Assembly: GCA_019117495.1 (NCBI GenBank)
Contig: DWZP01000029.1
Span: 62,001-126,000, forward strand
Length of the DNA stretch: 64,000 nt
Direction: 5' to 3'
Origin: Fusicatenibacter_A intestinipullorum
Lineage (GTDB): Bacteria; Bacillota; Negativicutes; Acidaminococcales; Acidaminococcaceae
The position numbers were made by a program, and so were the translations under genes. Shown one piece after another: positions 50,797 to 57,656 of the stretch (the stretch's first letter is position 1; each line of letters begins with the position of its first letter). Under the pieces are notes generated by a model. That model searched no databases. It was not told the origin of the DNA and worked only from the letters and a program-made list of their open reading frames with translations.

Positions 50797-52077
50797 ATGA
50801 GTAAAGGTAAAATGGGCTTTTGGACGATAGTGCTTTTCGGTATTAACAGCATTATCGGCTCGGGCATTTTTCTTTTGCCTAACAACGCCATGAGCATTAT
50901 CGGCCCGGCAAGCCTTGGCGTACTTTTGTTTGATATGCTGCTGGTATTGGCAATGACTTTCTGTTTTGCCGAAGCCAGCGGTCTGTTTAAAGATAACGGC
51001 GGCCCGTACATTTATGCCAAAGAGGCTTTTGGCAATTTTATCGGCTACGAGGTTGGCTTTTTAACATGGATTACCCGCATTATTGCGTTTTCTACTATGG
51101 GCGTTGGCTTTGCCACTGCTTTGGGCGGCATTATGCCGGAGTTAAGCACGCCGCTAATGAAAAACATTATTGTAACCGTAATTTTTGCACTGCTGGCAAT
51201 TATGAACCTGTTTGGCGTGCAGCTGTTTAAGGTTATTCAGAATATGGCAACCGTTGCCAAAATTCTGCCGTTTGTGCTTTTTATCGGCATGGGCGTGTTC
51301 TTTATCGACAGCGCCAATTTTACGCCGCTGTTCCCCGGCGGTGAATATACCCCCGGCAGCTTCGGCACGGCGGCTGTAATGCTGTTTTTTACTTTTACGG
51401 GCTTTGAAAGTATCGCCGTTGCCGCTTCCGAAATGGAAAACCCGCAAAAGAACTTGCCGAAAGCCATTTTGGTTGTTATCTGCATTGTAGCAGCAATTTA
51501 TTTTATGCTACTGGCCTGTGCTATCGGCATAATGGGTTATGACCTTGCCAATACAACGGTTCCCGTGCAGGAAGCTTTCGGGCGTATTGCAGGCAGTTTC
51601 GGCGTGGGCATTGTTGCTTCCGGCACGCTGGTTTCTATCGGCGCTCTGTGCATCAGTTCTTCTTTCGTTACTCCGTACAGCTGCCTTGCTTTGGCAGAAA
51701 AAGGCATGCTGCCTGCCGCTATGACGAAGCGCAACCGCTTTAACGCTCCTTACTGGTGCATAATTGCTTCTACCGTTATCGCGCTTTTAATTGCCTATAC
51801 CGGCAGCTTTACGTTCCTTGCTTCCATCAGCGTGGTATCGCGTTTTTCGCAGTATATTCCCACATGCCTTTCCATACCGGTATTCCGCAAAAAAATGCCG
51901 GATGCGCCGCGTGCGTTTAAAATTCCGTTTGGCCCTGTTATTCCGGTTATTGCCGTGCTTACCAGCTTGTGGCTTCTGGCGCAGGCTAAGCCCCAGCAGC
52001 TGATTATGGGCCTTGGCGCAGCCGTAATTGCCGTACCGTTCTATTACTTTGTTTATAAAAACAAAAAAGAAGAATAA
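50797..52077 (+). CDS. APC-family amino acid permease
   Basis: A 426-residue inner-membrane transporter of the amino acid-polyamine-organocation superfamily with about 12 helices. The family start GFWTIVLFGINSIIGSGIFL contains the GSGIF substrate loop, and the amphipathic signature FTFTGFESIAVAASEMENPQ follows helix 5. SRFSQYIPTCLSIPVF lies near the C-terminal helices. The substrate is not readable from sequence; the adjacent PuuD-like hydrolase suggests an amino acid or polyamine derivative. GGGAG precedes the ATG, and a bidirectional terminator follows. Confidence 0.92.
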   Translation: MSKGKMGFWTIVLFGINSIIGSGIFLLPNNAMSIIGPASLGVLLFDMLLVLAMTFCFAEASGLFKDNGGPYIYAKEAFGNFIGYEVGFLTWITRIIAFSTMGVGFATALGGIMPELSTPLMKNIIVTVIFALLAIMNLFGVQLFKVIQNMATVAKILPFVLFIGMGVFFIDSANFTPLFPGGEYTPGSFGTAAVMLFFTFTGFESIAVAASEMENPQKNLPKAILVVICIVAAIYFMLLACAIGIMGYDLANTTVPVQEAFGRIAGSFGVGIVASGTLVSIGALCISSSFVTPYSCLALAEKGMLPAAMTKRNRFNAPYWCIIASTVIALLIAYTGSFTFLASISVVSRFSQYIPTCLSIPVFRKKMPDAPRAFKIPFGPVIPVIAVLTSLWLLAQAKPQQLIMGLGAAVIAVPFYYFVYKNKKEE

Positions 52078-52087
52078 AACCAAAAAC

Positions 52088-52119
52088 AAAAGGAGAAGGT
52101 TTTAAGCCTTCTCCTTTTA
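52088..52119. terminator. Bidirectional terminator between the permease and mdtI-like genes
   Basis: AAAAGGAGAAGG and CCTTCTCCTTTT pair around TTTTAAG, with A and T tracts on the two sides, so it can stop both converging transcripts. Confidence 0.88.
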
Positions 52120-52124
52120 TAATT

Positions 52125-52448
52125 TTACAACATTTTCAGCATAACAATGCCGCCAATCATTGTAAGGATACCGAATGCACCAAGAGGTTTAATTTTTAAA
52201 CCGAAAAACAATTTATCCACAAAGGTGGTTGCTAAAATGCCAAGCGCGCCCCATGTTGCGTAGGCAATGCTTAAATCAAGCGTTAAAAGGGCCTGTGCCA
52301 GAAAGAGAAAGGCGACGCCGATAAGGGCAAGCGAGGTAAACCCGTATTTTTTATTGTGGAAACCGTTTGATTTTTTAAGAAAAATATTAGCGATAACATC
52401 AGTTGCAACAGCAAGCAACAAGTATATAATGCCGGTTGTATAAGCCAT
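52125..52448 (-). CDS. SMR-family exporter subunit, MdtI-like
   Basis: A 107-residue small multidrug resistance protein with four membrane helices. It matches MdtI of the spermidine exporter better than EmrE: VATDVIANIFLKKSNGFHNK, FLAQALLTLDLSIAYATWGA and ILTMIGGIVMLKML. The helix 1 acidic residue that binds substrate and protons is Asp here rather than the usual Glu. It follows the mdtJ-like gene by two bases, so the two form a heteromeric pair. The exported compound could be a polyamine or a cationic drug. Confidence 0.87.
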   Translation of the reverse strand: MAYTTGIIYLLLAVATDVIANIFLKKSNGFHNKKYGFTSLALIGVAFLFLAQALLTLDLSIAYATWGALGILATTFVDKLFFGLKIKPLGAFGILTMIGGIVMLKML

Positions 52449-52450
52449 TT

Positions 52451-52786
52451 TTATTCACTCCCAGTGCGGGCTGTACCGTTTTTAACCATTGTCAGCCCTA
52501 TTAGTATAATTGCAAAAGCAAAAAGCTTTTGCGGCGGCATGCTTTCGTTAAAAATCAGCCAGGCCATTAAAGCCGTGCCCGCAAGGCCAAGCCCTTCCCA
52601 AACGGCGTAGGCGACGCTGATGGGGATTTTTTTAACAGCCTTGCTTAAGCAGAAGTACGAACAGGCCATGGCCGCCAGCATTACGGGGTAGCCGATAAGC
52701 CATTCGTGCATAACGGAAAACTTCATAAAAGTTGTGCCTGTAACTTCCAGTGCAATGGCCGCAAACAGCATATAAACATGTTTCAT
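52451..52786 (-). CDS. SMR-family exporter subunit, MdtJ-like
   Basis: A 111-residue SMR protein with four membrane helices and the conserved helix 1 Glu in AIALEVTGTTFMKFS. Later blocks LSKAVKKIPISVAYAVWEGL and IILIGLTMVKNGTAR resemble MdtJ. It is the first gene of the mdtJ-mdtI pair on the - strand and is read from a promoter whose spacer holds a MerR-type operator, so it is probably induced by the divergently encoded regulator. Confidence 0.87.
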   Translation of the reverse strand: MKHVYMLFAAIALEVTGTTFMKFSVMHEWLIGYPVMLAAMACSYFCLSKAVKKIPISVAYAVWEGLGLAGTALMAWLIFNESMPPQKLFAFAIILIGLTMVKNGTARTGSE

Positions 52787-52804
52787 GATAATTCACCCTT
52801 TCAC

Positions 52805-52833
52805 TTGCAGCAAAGTAATTTTGCCGCTATAAT
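52805..52833 (+). promoter_or_regulatory. Promoter of the merR-like gene
   Basis: TTGCAG and TATAAT with a 17-base spacer on the + strand. Transcription would start near 52840, so the MerR operator lies in the 5' leader, allowing autorepression. Confidence 0.75.
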
Positions 52834-52834
52834 A

Positions 52835-52865
52835 ATAGTAAAGTATGGTGCTGCACCATAGTCAA
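52835..52865 (-). promoter_or_regulatory. MerR-type promoter/operator of the mdtJI-like operon
   Basis: On the - strand TTGACT (52865-52860) and TACTAT (52840-52835) are separated by 19 bases, the over-long spacer typical of MerR-activated promoters. The spacer contains the 17-base palindrome TATGGTGC-T-GCACCATA at 52844-52860 (its outer base is shared with the -35). A MerR regulator bound there would untwist the spacer when its ligand is present. Confidence 0.88.
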
Positions 52866-52878
52866 GGGGGTTTTTGAA

Positions 52879-53712
52879 ATTTCGCAGAGGCTTTTAAAAA
52901 CGGGCGAATTTGCCGCCTTTTGCAATACAACCAAAGATACTTTATTCCATTACGATGATATTGGGCTTTTAAAGCCGGTAAAAACAGCGGCGAACGGTTA
53001 CCGTTATTATTCGCTGAACCAGATTTATATGTTTGACCTTATAACTACTTTAAAAGAAGTGGGGCTTTCGCTGGAAGAAATAAAAAATTACATGGATGAG
53101 CGCGATACAGATGCCTTTATGGAGCTTTTAAAAGAGCAGGACAAGCTGCTGAAGCAGAAAATTGAGGTGCTGACGCGCCGCCGCCGCCTTTTGCGCAATA
53201 CATTAAAAATGACAAAAGAAGCGTTTGATGTGCAGGAAAATACCATAAGCATTGAAGACGCCGGAGAAGAATATTTTATAATTAGCGACAGACCAAAAAA
53301 TAACAGTGAAAAAGAATTATTTGCTGTTGTTTCGCGCTTATGGGATTACTGTACAAAGCATAATGCGTATGATGATTTTGTTACTGGCGAGATAATTCCT
53401 TACGAAAATATTGTAAACGGCAGTTTTGCTACGGGATGGTTCTCCTCGCGGGTTGATAAAAAAGCAAAAAGCCGCTATTTGCACGTTAAACCGGCAGGAT
53501 GCTATGCCGTTAAATATATACGTTCATCATACTATGCCTTGCAGGAGGAATACCGCAAGTTTTGCTGTGAGCTGCATGAACTTGGCTATGAACCAAACGG
53601 CAGTATTTATCAGAATGATATAACCAATTATTTATCGGAGCGTTATGCCGATGATTATTTAATGAAAATAGAGGTAAGTGTTAAACGGCATGATGAAAAT
53701 GGCTGCAAATAA
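52879..53712 (+). CDS. MerR-family regulator with GyrI-like effector domain (BmrR-like), apparent ATT start
   Basis: A 277-residue transcription activator. The N-terminal winged helix reads LLKTGEFAAFCNTTKDTLFH and YDDIGLLKPVKTAANGYRYY, then a dimer helix (about 85-120; LLKEQDKLLKQKIEVLTRRR). The C-terminal half (about 125-277) looks like a GyrI/BmrR ligand-binding domain (LHVKPAGCYAVKYIRSSYYA, YADDYLMKIEVSVK). No ATG, GTG, TTG or CTG occurs in frame between 52861 and the helix-turn-helix; the first ATG (53029) would remove it. ATT 52879, nine bases after AAGGGGG, gives a normal-length protein, so I infer a rare ATT start. A sequencing error is the alternative. It diverges from the mdtJI-like operon. 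Confidence 0.82.
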   Translation: MSQRLLKTGEFAAFCNTTKDTLFHYDDIGLLKPVKTAANGYRYYSLNQIYMFDLITTLKEVGLSLEEIKNYMDERDTDAFMELLKEQDKLLKQKIEVLTRRRRLLRNTLKMTKEAFDVQENTISIEDAGEEYFIISDRPKNNSEKELFAVVSRLWDYCTKHNAYDDFVTGEIIPYENIVNGSFATGWFSSRVDKKAKSRYLHVKPAGCYAVKYIRSSYYALQEEYRKFCCELHELGYEPNGSIYQNDITNYLSERYADDYLMKIEVSVKRHDENGCK

Positions 53713-55282
53713 AAATTTAACTAAAAAAGAACTGCAAATTTGCCTGCTGCTGACGCTTGCCTTATGCGCTTTAGCGGCGGTGCCGCTTTTTGTAATGCCT
53801 GCGGACTGGCGTTTTACGGCAGCGCTTGCTGCGGCGCAGTTTTTACTGCTGCTGCCGCTGGTTTATTATTCGCAGCCTGTTTTGCAAAGCGGCAGAAAAA
53901 CTTTGTTCGGCGGCATACCGGCAATGGAAGGGCTGGTATTTGTTTGCTGCGCGGCTGGAATCATCAGCAGTGTAATTGTAAGCGTAAATGCGGTACATGG
54001 TTTTATCAGTGCCGCAGCGGCAGGTTTTGCACCGCTTGCCGTTTTACTGTTTACTGTTTTGGTAAATTGCTATTTTAAGCAAAACCGTTTAAATTTTAGT
54101 ACTGCAGAGCCTGATGACGGCATTACAGCCGATAAAACAGCGGCGTTTGTGCTGCCAGCAGTATTTGCCCTTGCACTTGCGGCGGCGTTAAGCTGGTGGT
54201 TTTACGGGCTTGGCGCGGCCGCTTCGTGGCAGGTTTTAAGCAGCGTGCTTATGGCAGCCGGGGCAGGTGCGTTTATGCTGGGTAATACTCTGCCGTATTA
54301 TTTTGCCTTGCAGAATGCGCAAAACAAGAATTATTCGTTTGAAAACAAAAAAACATTAAACGGCAGCCGCAAAATAAGCATGGCAGTTTTTGATGAAAGT
54401 TTTGCCAATGGTAGCGGAGTGGACATAACAGATATTATTACGGCAGTTGTCAGTGAAGCGCAGCTTTTGGCGTTGGCGGCATCCGTTGCGGAAACTGCCG
54501 GGCATCCGCTGCGCGAAGTATTGAAAAATGCGGCATCTGGGCTTAACCTGCCTGCGTGCAGCGGCGTTGTAACGCTGCGGGGCGGCATTGCGGCGCAGTG
54601 CAGCCGTAAAAATATACGCATGGGCACACTGGCATTTGTGTGTACTGTGGCGGATGTTCCTACGGCTTTTGCCAAATATGAAGCAGAGCTGCAAAAACAG
54701 GGCAAAACTGCTTATTATTTAACCTGCGGCAGAAACTTGCAGGGTATTATTGCGGTTGGGGAGAAGGTTAATACCAATCTTGCACCGGCGTTGCAGAGCC
54801 TGCAAAAACTCGGCGTGCGTACGGTTATGTTCAGCAGCGGCGCCAAGCACAGGGCAGAATACATCGGCAGTAAAGCCGGTTTTGATAAAACCGTGGCGGA
54901 ACTTAGTGCGGAACACCAGAAGGAACTTGCCGAAACCTTTTGCAGAACCGGGGAATTTGTTGCCGTAATTAAGCGTTGTGAGGACGGCACAGCCTTGCGG
55001 GCAGATATTTACAGCCCCGGTGCCGTTAAAGAAGGCTGCGTTGTTTTTAAGGATGGCAAGGTGGAAAATCTGGCAGAGACGATAAAGTTGAGCGGCAGGC
55101 TGCAAAAATTGTGCAGCCAAAATGAAAAAGCTGCTCTTTTGGCAGCCGTGTTATGGGCTTTTGGCGCTGCCTGCGGATGGCTGCTGTTGTTTAAAACAGC
55201 ACTGCCGGGCGTTGTGCTTGCGGCCATGCTTGTAATACAGGCAGCGGCTATATGGCTAAACAGCCGGAGGCTGCTGAGATGA
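53690..55282 (+). CDS. P1B-type ATPase-like membrane protein lacking all catalytic motifs (probable pseudoenzyme)
   Basis: A 530-residue protein whose landmarks follow a CopA-type heavy-metal ATPase in order, but with active residues replaced. N-terminal helices match (AALAAAQFLLLLPLVYYSQP, GIPAMEGLVFVCCAAGIISS). The actuator domain with TGE is deleted between about residues 125 and 145. The metal-site CPC reads GAG (191-193, in MAAGAGAFMLGNTLP). DKTGT reads DESFA at Asp235. The HP locus is kept (AETAGHPLREVL, about 272). TGDN reads SSGA and GDGxND reads EDGTAL (about 428). Two C-terminal helices end it. The frame is intact and overlaps the MerR gene by 23 bases, so it is expressed with that regulator and probably not decaying. 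No pump activity is possible; a sensor or partner role is inference. Confidence 0.78.
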   Translation: MMKMAANKNLTKKELQICLLLTLALCALAAVPLFVMPADWRFTAALAAAQFLLLLPLVYYSQPVLQSGRKTLFGGIPAMEGLVFVCCAAGIISSVIVSVNAVHGFISAAAAGFAPLAVLLFTVLVNCYFKQNRLNFSTAEPDDGITADKTAAFVLPAVFALALAAALSWWFYGLGAAASWQVLSSVLMAAGAGAFMLGNTLPYYFALQNAQNKNYSFENKKTLNGSRKISMAVFDESFANGSGVDITDIITAVVSEAQLLALAASVAETAGHPLREVLKNAASGLNLPACSGVVTLRGGIAAQCSRKNIRMGTLAFVCTVADVPTAFAKYEAELQKQGKTAYYLTCGRNLQGIIAVGEKVNTNLAPALQSLQKLGVRTVMFSSGAKHRAEYIGSKAGFDKTVAELSAEHQKELAETFCRTGEFVAVIKRCEDGTALRADIYSPGAVKEGCVVFKDGKVENLAETIKLSGRLQKLCSQNEKAALLAAVLWAFGAACGWLLLFKTALPGVVLAAMLVIQAAAIWLNSRRLLR

Positions 55283-55290
55283 GCAGGAAG

Positions 55291-55325
55291 AAACTGCTGT
55301 AAAGAAATTTACGGCAGTTTTTTTA
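55291..55325 (+). terminator. Terminator after the ATPase-like gene
   Basis: AAACTGCTGTAAA and TTTACGGCAGTTT pair around GAAA, followed by a T run. Confidence 0.9.
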
Positions 55326-55362
55326 ATTATAAATAAAAAAAGATAAAAAATTTTTTAAAATT

Positions 55363-55389
55363 TTAGCACTCATCTATTGACAGTGCTAA
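55363..55389 (+). promoter_or_regulatory. CIRCE element (HrcA operator)
   Basis: TTAGCACTC, nine bases, then CAGTGCTAA: the CIRCE inverted repeat with a single mismatch (C for G at the first base of the right arm). It overlaps the -35 box of the hsp20 promoter, so HrcA binding should block transcription until heat shock. Confidence 0.93.
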
Positions 55390-55405
55390 CAACAAGTGGT
55401 ATATT
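55377..55405 (+). promoter_or_regulatory. hsp20 promoter
   Basis: TTGACA and TATATT with a 17-base spacer; the -35 lies within the CIRCE element. The leader of about 105 bases holds CCCC/GGGG and ACAGC/GCTGC hairpins, and a CCTTT (55466-55470) that could pair with the AAAGG of the ribosome binding site (55500-55504). Confidence 0.85.
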
Positions 55406-55516
55406 ATATTCAGAACGAAGGAAGGCCCCGATAAGGGGCGGAAGCCTTAAGTTCAGAAGCGACAGCCTTTAAAGCTGCTGATATAAATTGCAAGTTTTGA
55501 AAGGAAGTCTTTTATT

Positions 55517-55969
55517 ATGATGTTACCTACCATTTTTGGAGAAAACTTATTTGATGATTTTATTGACGATGCTTTTGAAAGAAACTTCTTCGGCGGCAGA
55601 AATCCGTTATATGGCAAACACAGCAAAAACCTTATGAAAACTGATGTTAAAGAAACCGAAACAGGTTATGAACTTGATATTGACCTGCCGGGCTTCAAAA
55701 AAGATGAAATCAGCGCTCATCTGGAAGACGGTTACCTTACAGTTTCGGCTGCTAAAGGAGTTGATAAGGACGAAAAAGATAACGAAGGCCGTTATATCCG
55801 CCGTGAACGTTACAGCGGCAGCATGACAAGAAGCTTCTATGTTGGCAGCGCCGTTACCGAAGAAGATATTAAGGCTAAATACGAAGACGGTATTTTGAGC
55901 CTGAGCATTCCTAAAAAAGACGCGAAAGCCGTTGAAGCTAAAAAGTATATCGCCATTGAAGGCAAATAA
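55517..55969 (+). CDS. Hsp20/alpha-crystallin family small heat shock protein
   Basis: ATP-independent holdase chaperone of 150 aa. A variable N-terminus (MLPTIFGENLFDDFIDDAFE) is followed by the alpha-crystallin domain: MKTDVKETETGYELDIDLPG, FKKDEISAHLEDGYLTVSAA, RYIRRERYSGSMTRSFYVG, EEDIKAKYEDGILSLSIPKK. It ends in KYIAIEGK in place of the usual IxI tail. The CIRCE-overlapped promoter shows HrcA control. It is a single-gene transcript with a strong terminator; GAAAGGAAG precedes the ATG. Confidence 0.96.
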   Translation: MMLPTIFGENLFDDFIDDAFERNFFGGRNPLYGKHSKNLMKTDVKETETGYELDIDLPGFKKDEISAHLEDGYLTVSAAKGVDKDEKDNEGRYIRRERYSGSMTRSFYVGSAVTEEDIKAKYEDGILSLSIPKKDAKAVEAKKYIAIEGK

Positions 55970-55985
55970 GTTTATAGCGTAAATT

Positions 55986-56020
55986 AAAAGCTGCGGCACA
56001 AATCGTGCCGCAGCTTTTTT
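55986..56020 (+). terminator. Terminator of hsp20
   Basis: AAAAGCTGCGGCAC and GTGCCGCAGCTTTT pair around AAATC, followed by T. Confidence 0.93.
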
Positions 56021-56034
56021 GCTGTTTAAACAAT

Positions 56035-56064
56035 AAACGCACCATGTAAAACCATGGTGCGTTT
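56035..56064 (-). terminator. Hairpin downstream of the LemA/TPM operon
   Basis: AAACGCACCATG and CATGGTGCGTTT pair around a short AT loop between the converging hsp20 and TPM genes. On the - strand it is followed by a short T-rich tract, so it probably terminates the LemA/TPM transcript. Confidence 0.7.
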
Positions 56065-56069
56065 ACTTT

Positions 56070-56093
56070 TTACTTACTTGCTTACTTACTTAC
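56070..56093. repeat. Tetranucleotide repeat (TTAC)n
   Basis: Six tandem units, five TTAC and one TTGC, overlap the stop codon of the TPM gene. On the - strand the first unit supplies the TAA stop, so unit gain or loss would not change the protein. Confidence 0.75.
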
Positions 56094-56848
56094 CATCTTC
56101 TGGAGGAGCCGCCGCCCCCGCCGCTGCCGCCTCCAAAACCTCCACCGCCGCCGAAGCCGCCGCCACCGCCGCGCCGGAAGATTGATAAAATCAACATTTG
56201 GGTAATAAAACCGCCTAAAAACACGTTATCTATTACGAGAAGCAGCACTATGCCGATGCCGATAGCAAGTTCTGCCCACAGCGGCAGGCTGTCACTCTGC
56301 TTTGGCGCGGGCGGGGTGTAGCTTACGCCCTCCAGCTTAACATTGTATTCTTTGGCAACTGTCGCTGCCGTTGCGGCATAGCCGTTAACAATGCCTTTAT
56401 CGTACTGCCCCTGTTTAAAGTAGGGCAGCATGGTGTCATCCTGCAAGCGTCCGGTAAGCCCGTCGGGCAGTGCGCCCTCCAGCCCGTAGCCAACTTCAAT
56501 GCGGCTTTGCCTGTCCTGCGTGGCAACAACTATCAGCACGCCGTTATTTTTATCACGGCTGCCGATGCCCCAGCCGCGCAGCACTTTAAGCGCATAGCTT
56601 TCAATGGGCTCGCCGTCAAGCGTAGGCACCGTCAGTACGGCAACCTGCGCCGTTGTTTTGCTGTCAAGCTCGCGGCCGATAGAATAAATTATTTTTTCAG
56701 AAGCCGGTGAAATAACATCAGCGTAGTCCTGCACATATATGTTGCTGCCTGCCTGCGGTTTAGGCGGTATTTCCGCTGCTTCCAGCCCTGCTGCGGCATA
56801 AAGGGTTTGTGCCAGTACCAGCAGCAGAAGTAAAAAATGCTTAATCAT
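56090..56848 (-). CDS. TPM-domain membrane protein (YgcG-like) with Gly-rich tail
   Basis: A 252-residue exported protein with a signal peptide (cleavage near LEA, about residue 24), then a TPM domain (NIYVQDYADVISPASEKIIY, VAVLTVPTLDGEPIESYALK, DKNNGVLIVVATQDRQSRIE, VGYGLEGALPDGLTGRLQDD). One membrane helix (about 193-215, LPLWAELAIGIGIVLLLVID) precedes a Gly/Ser-rich C-terminus. The domain faces the periplasm. It follows the LemA gene by 21 bases; LemA and TPM proteins are often paired, but their shared function is not settled. Confidence 0.9.
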   Translation of the reverse strand: MIKHFLLLLLVLAQTLYAAAGLEAAEIPPKPQAGSNIYVQDYADVISPASEKIIYSIGRELDSKTTAQVAVLTVPTLDGEPIESYALKVLRGWGIGSRDKNNGVLIVVATQDRQSRIEVGYGLEGALPDGLTGRLQDDTMLPYFKQGQYDKGIVNGYAATAATVAKEYNVKLEGVSYTPPAPKQSDSLPLWAELAIGIGIVLLLVIDNVFLGGFITQMLILSIFRRGGGGGFGGGGGFGGGSGGGGGSSRRW

Positions 56849-56869
56849 GGTTTAAATCCTTAACGCATT

Positions 56870-57424
56870 TTAAAATTGTACCTGCGGCACTGCTTTGGCG
56901 CTTTCGGGCACTTCAAAGTAATCGCGCTGGCTGAAGCCCAAAATGCCTGCATACAATACGGTTGGGAACTGTTTGATGCTGGCGTTGAATTCCTGCACGG
57001 CGTTGTTGTAATCCTGACGGGATACGGCAATGCGGTTTTCGGTGCCTGCCAGTTCGTCCTGCAGCTGCGTAAAGTTGGCGTTGGCCTTAAGCTGCGGATA
57101 GTTTTCGGCTACCATTAACAGGCGGCTCAGTGCGCCGGAAAGTTCGCCGTCAGCCTGGCTTGCTTCCTGCACGGTTTTGGCTCCGCCGAGTTTGGCGCGC
57201 GCGTCGGCAACAGCTTTAAATACGTCGCTTTCGTGTGCAGCATAGCCTTTAACGGTATTAACAAGGTTGGGAATTAAATCGTTGCGGCGCTGCAGCTGGT
57301 TTTCAATCTGCGACCATTTGCCGTTGATGTTTTCATTCATGCCTACAAGGTTGTTGTAACCGCTCATTACAAGCCCGAAAATTACGAGCAGTGCGGCGAT
57401 AACAATCATTAAGTTTTTATTCAT
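56870..57424 (-). CDS. lemA: LemA family protein
   Basis: A 184-residue membrane protein with one N-terminal helix (LMIVIAALLVIFGLVMSGYN) and a helical bundle typical of LemA: NGKWSQIENQLQRRNDLIPN, LVNTVKGYAAHESDVFKAVA, ENYPQLKANANFTQLQDELA, TENRIAVSRQDYNNAVQEFN and the end GILGFSQRDYFEVPES. AAGGAGG lies before the ATG on the - strand. It is first in the LemA-TPM operon. Function is unknown beyond envelope association. Confidence 0.94.
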   Translation of the reverse strand: MNKNLMIVIAALLVIFGLVMSGYNNLVGMNENINGKWSQIENQLQRRNDLIPNLVNTVKGYAAHESDVFKAVADARAKLGGAKTVQEASQADGELSGALSRLLMVAENYPQLKANANFTQLQDELAGTENRIAVSRQDYNNAVQEFNASIKQFPTVLYAGILGFSQRDYFEVPESAKAVPQVQF

Positions 57425-57458
57425 TGTGCAAGTTAACCTCCTTAATTATATTAACTAT

Positions 57459-57488
57459 ATTGTAACGAAAACTCTGCGCCGGTGTCAA
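57459..57488 (-). promoter_or_regulatory. Promoter of the LemA/TPM operon
   Basis: On the - strand TTGACA (57488-57483) and TACAAT (57464-57459) are separated by 18 bases, followed about 25 bases later by AAGGAGG and the lemA start. Confidence 0.78.
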
Positions 57489-57656
57489 CTTTATTATGGC
57501 GGCGGAGTGTGAATTTATTGTGTAGAAAATTTTACATAATTAACAATTTCTTAATGGAATTTAAAGTTTTTTAACCAATACTTAACCTGCTGCACACATT
57601 GCATTTTAAATTTTAATGTTAATATGAAGGAAATCAAAATCACGGAGGTTCTAATA

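Noticed and set aside
56070..56093. Phase-variable switch at the TTAC repeat
   Set aside because: The stop codon is supplied by the first repeat unit on the coding strand, so changes in copy number would not alter the reading frame.
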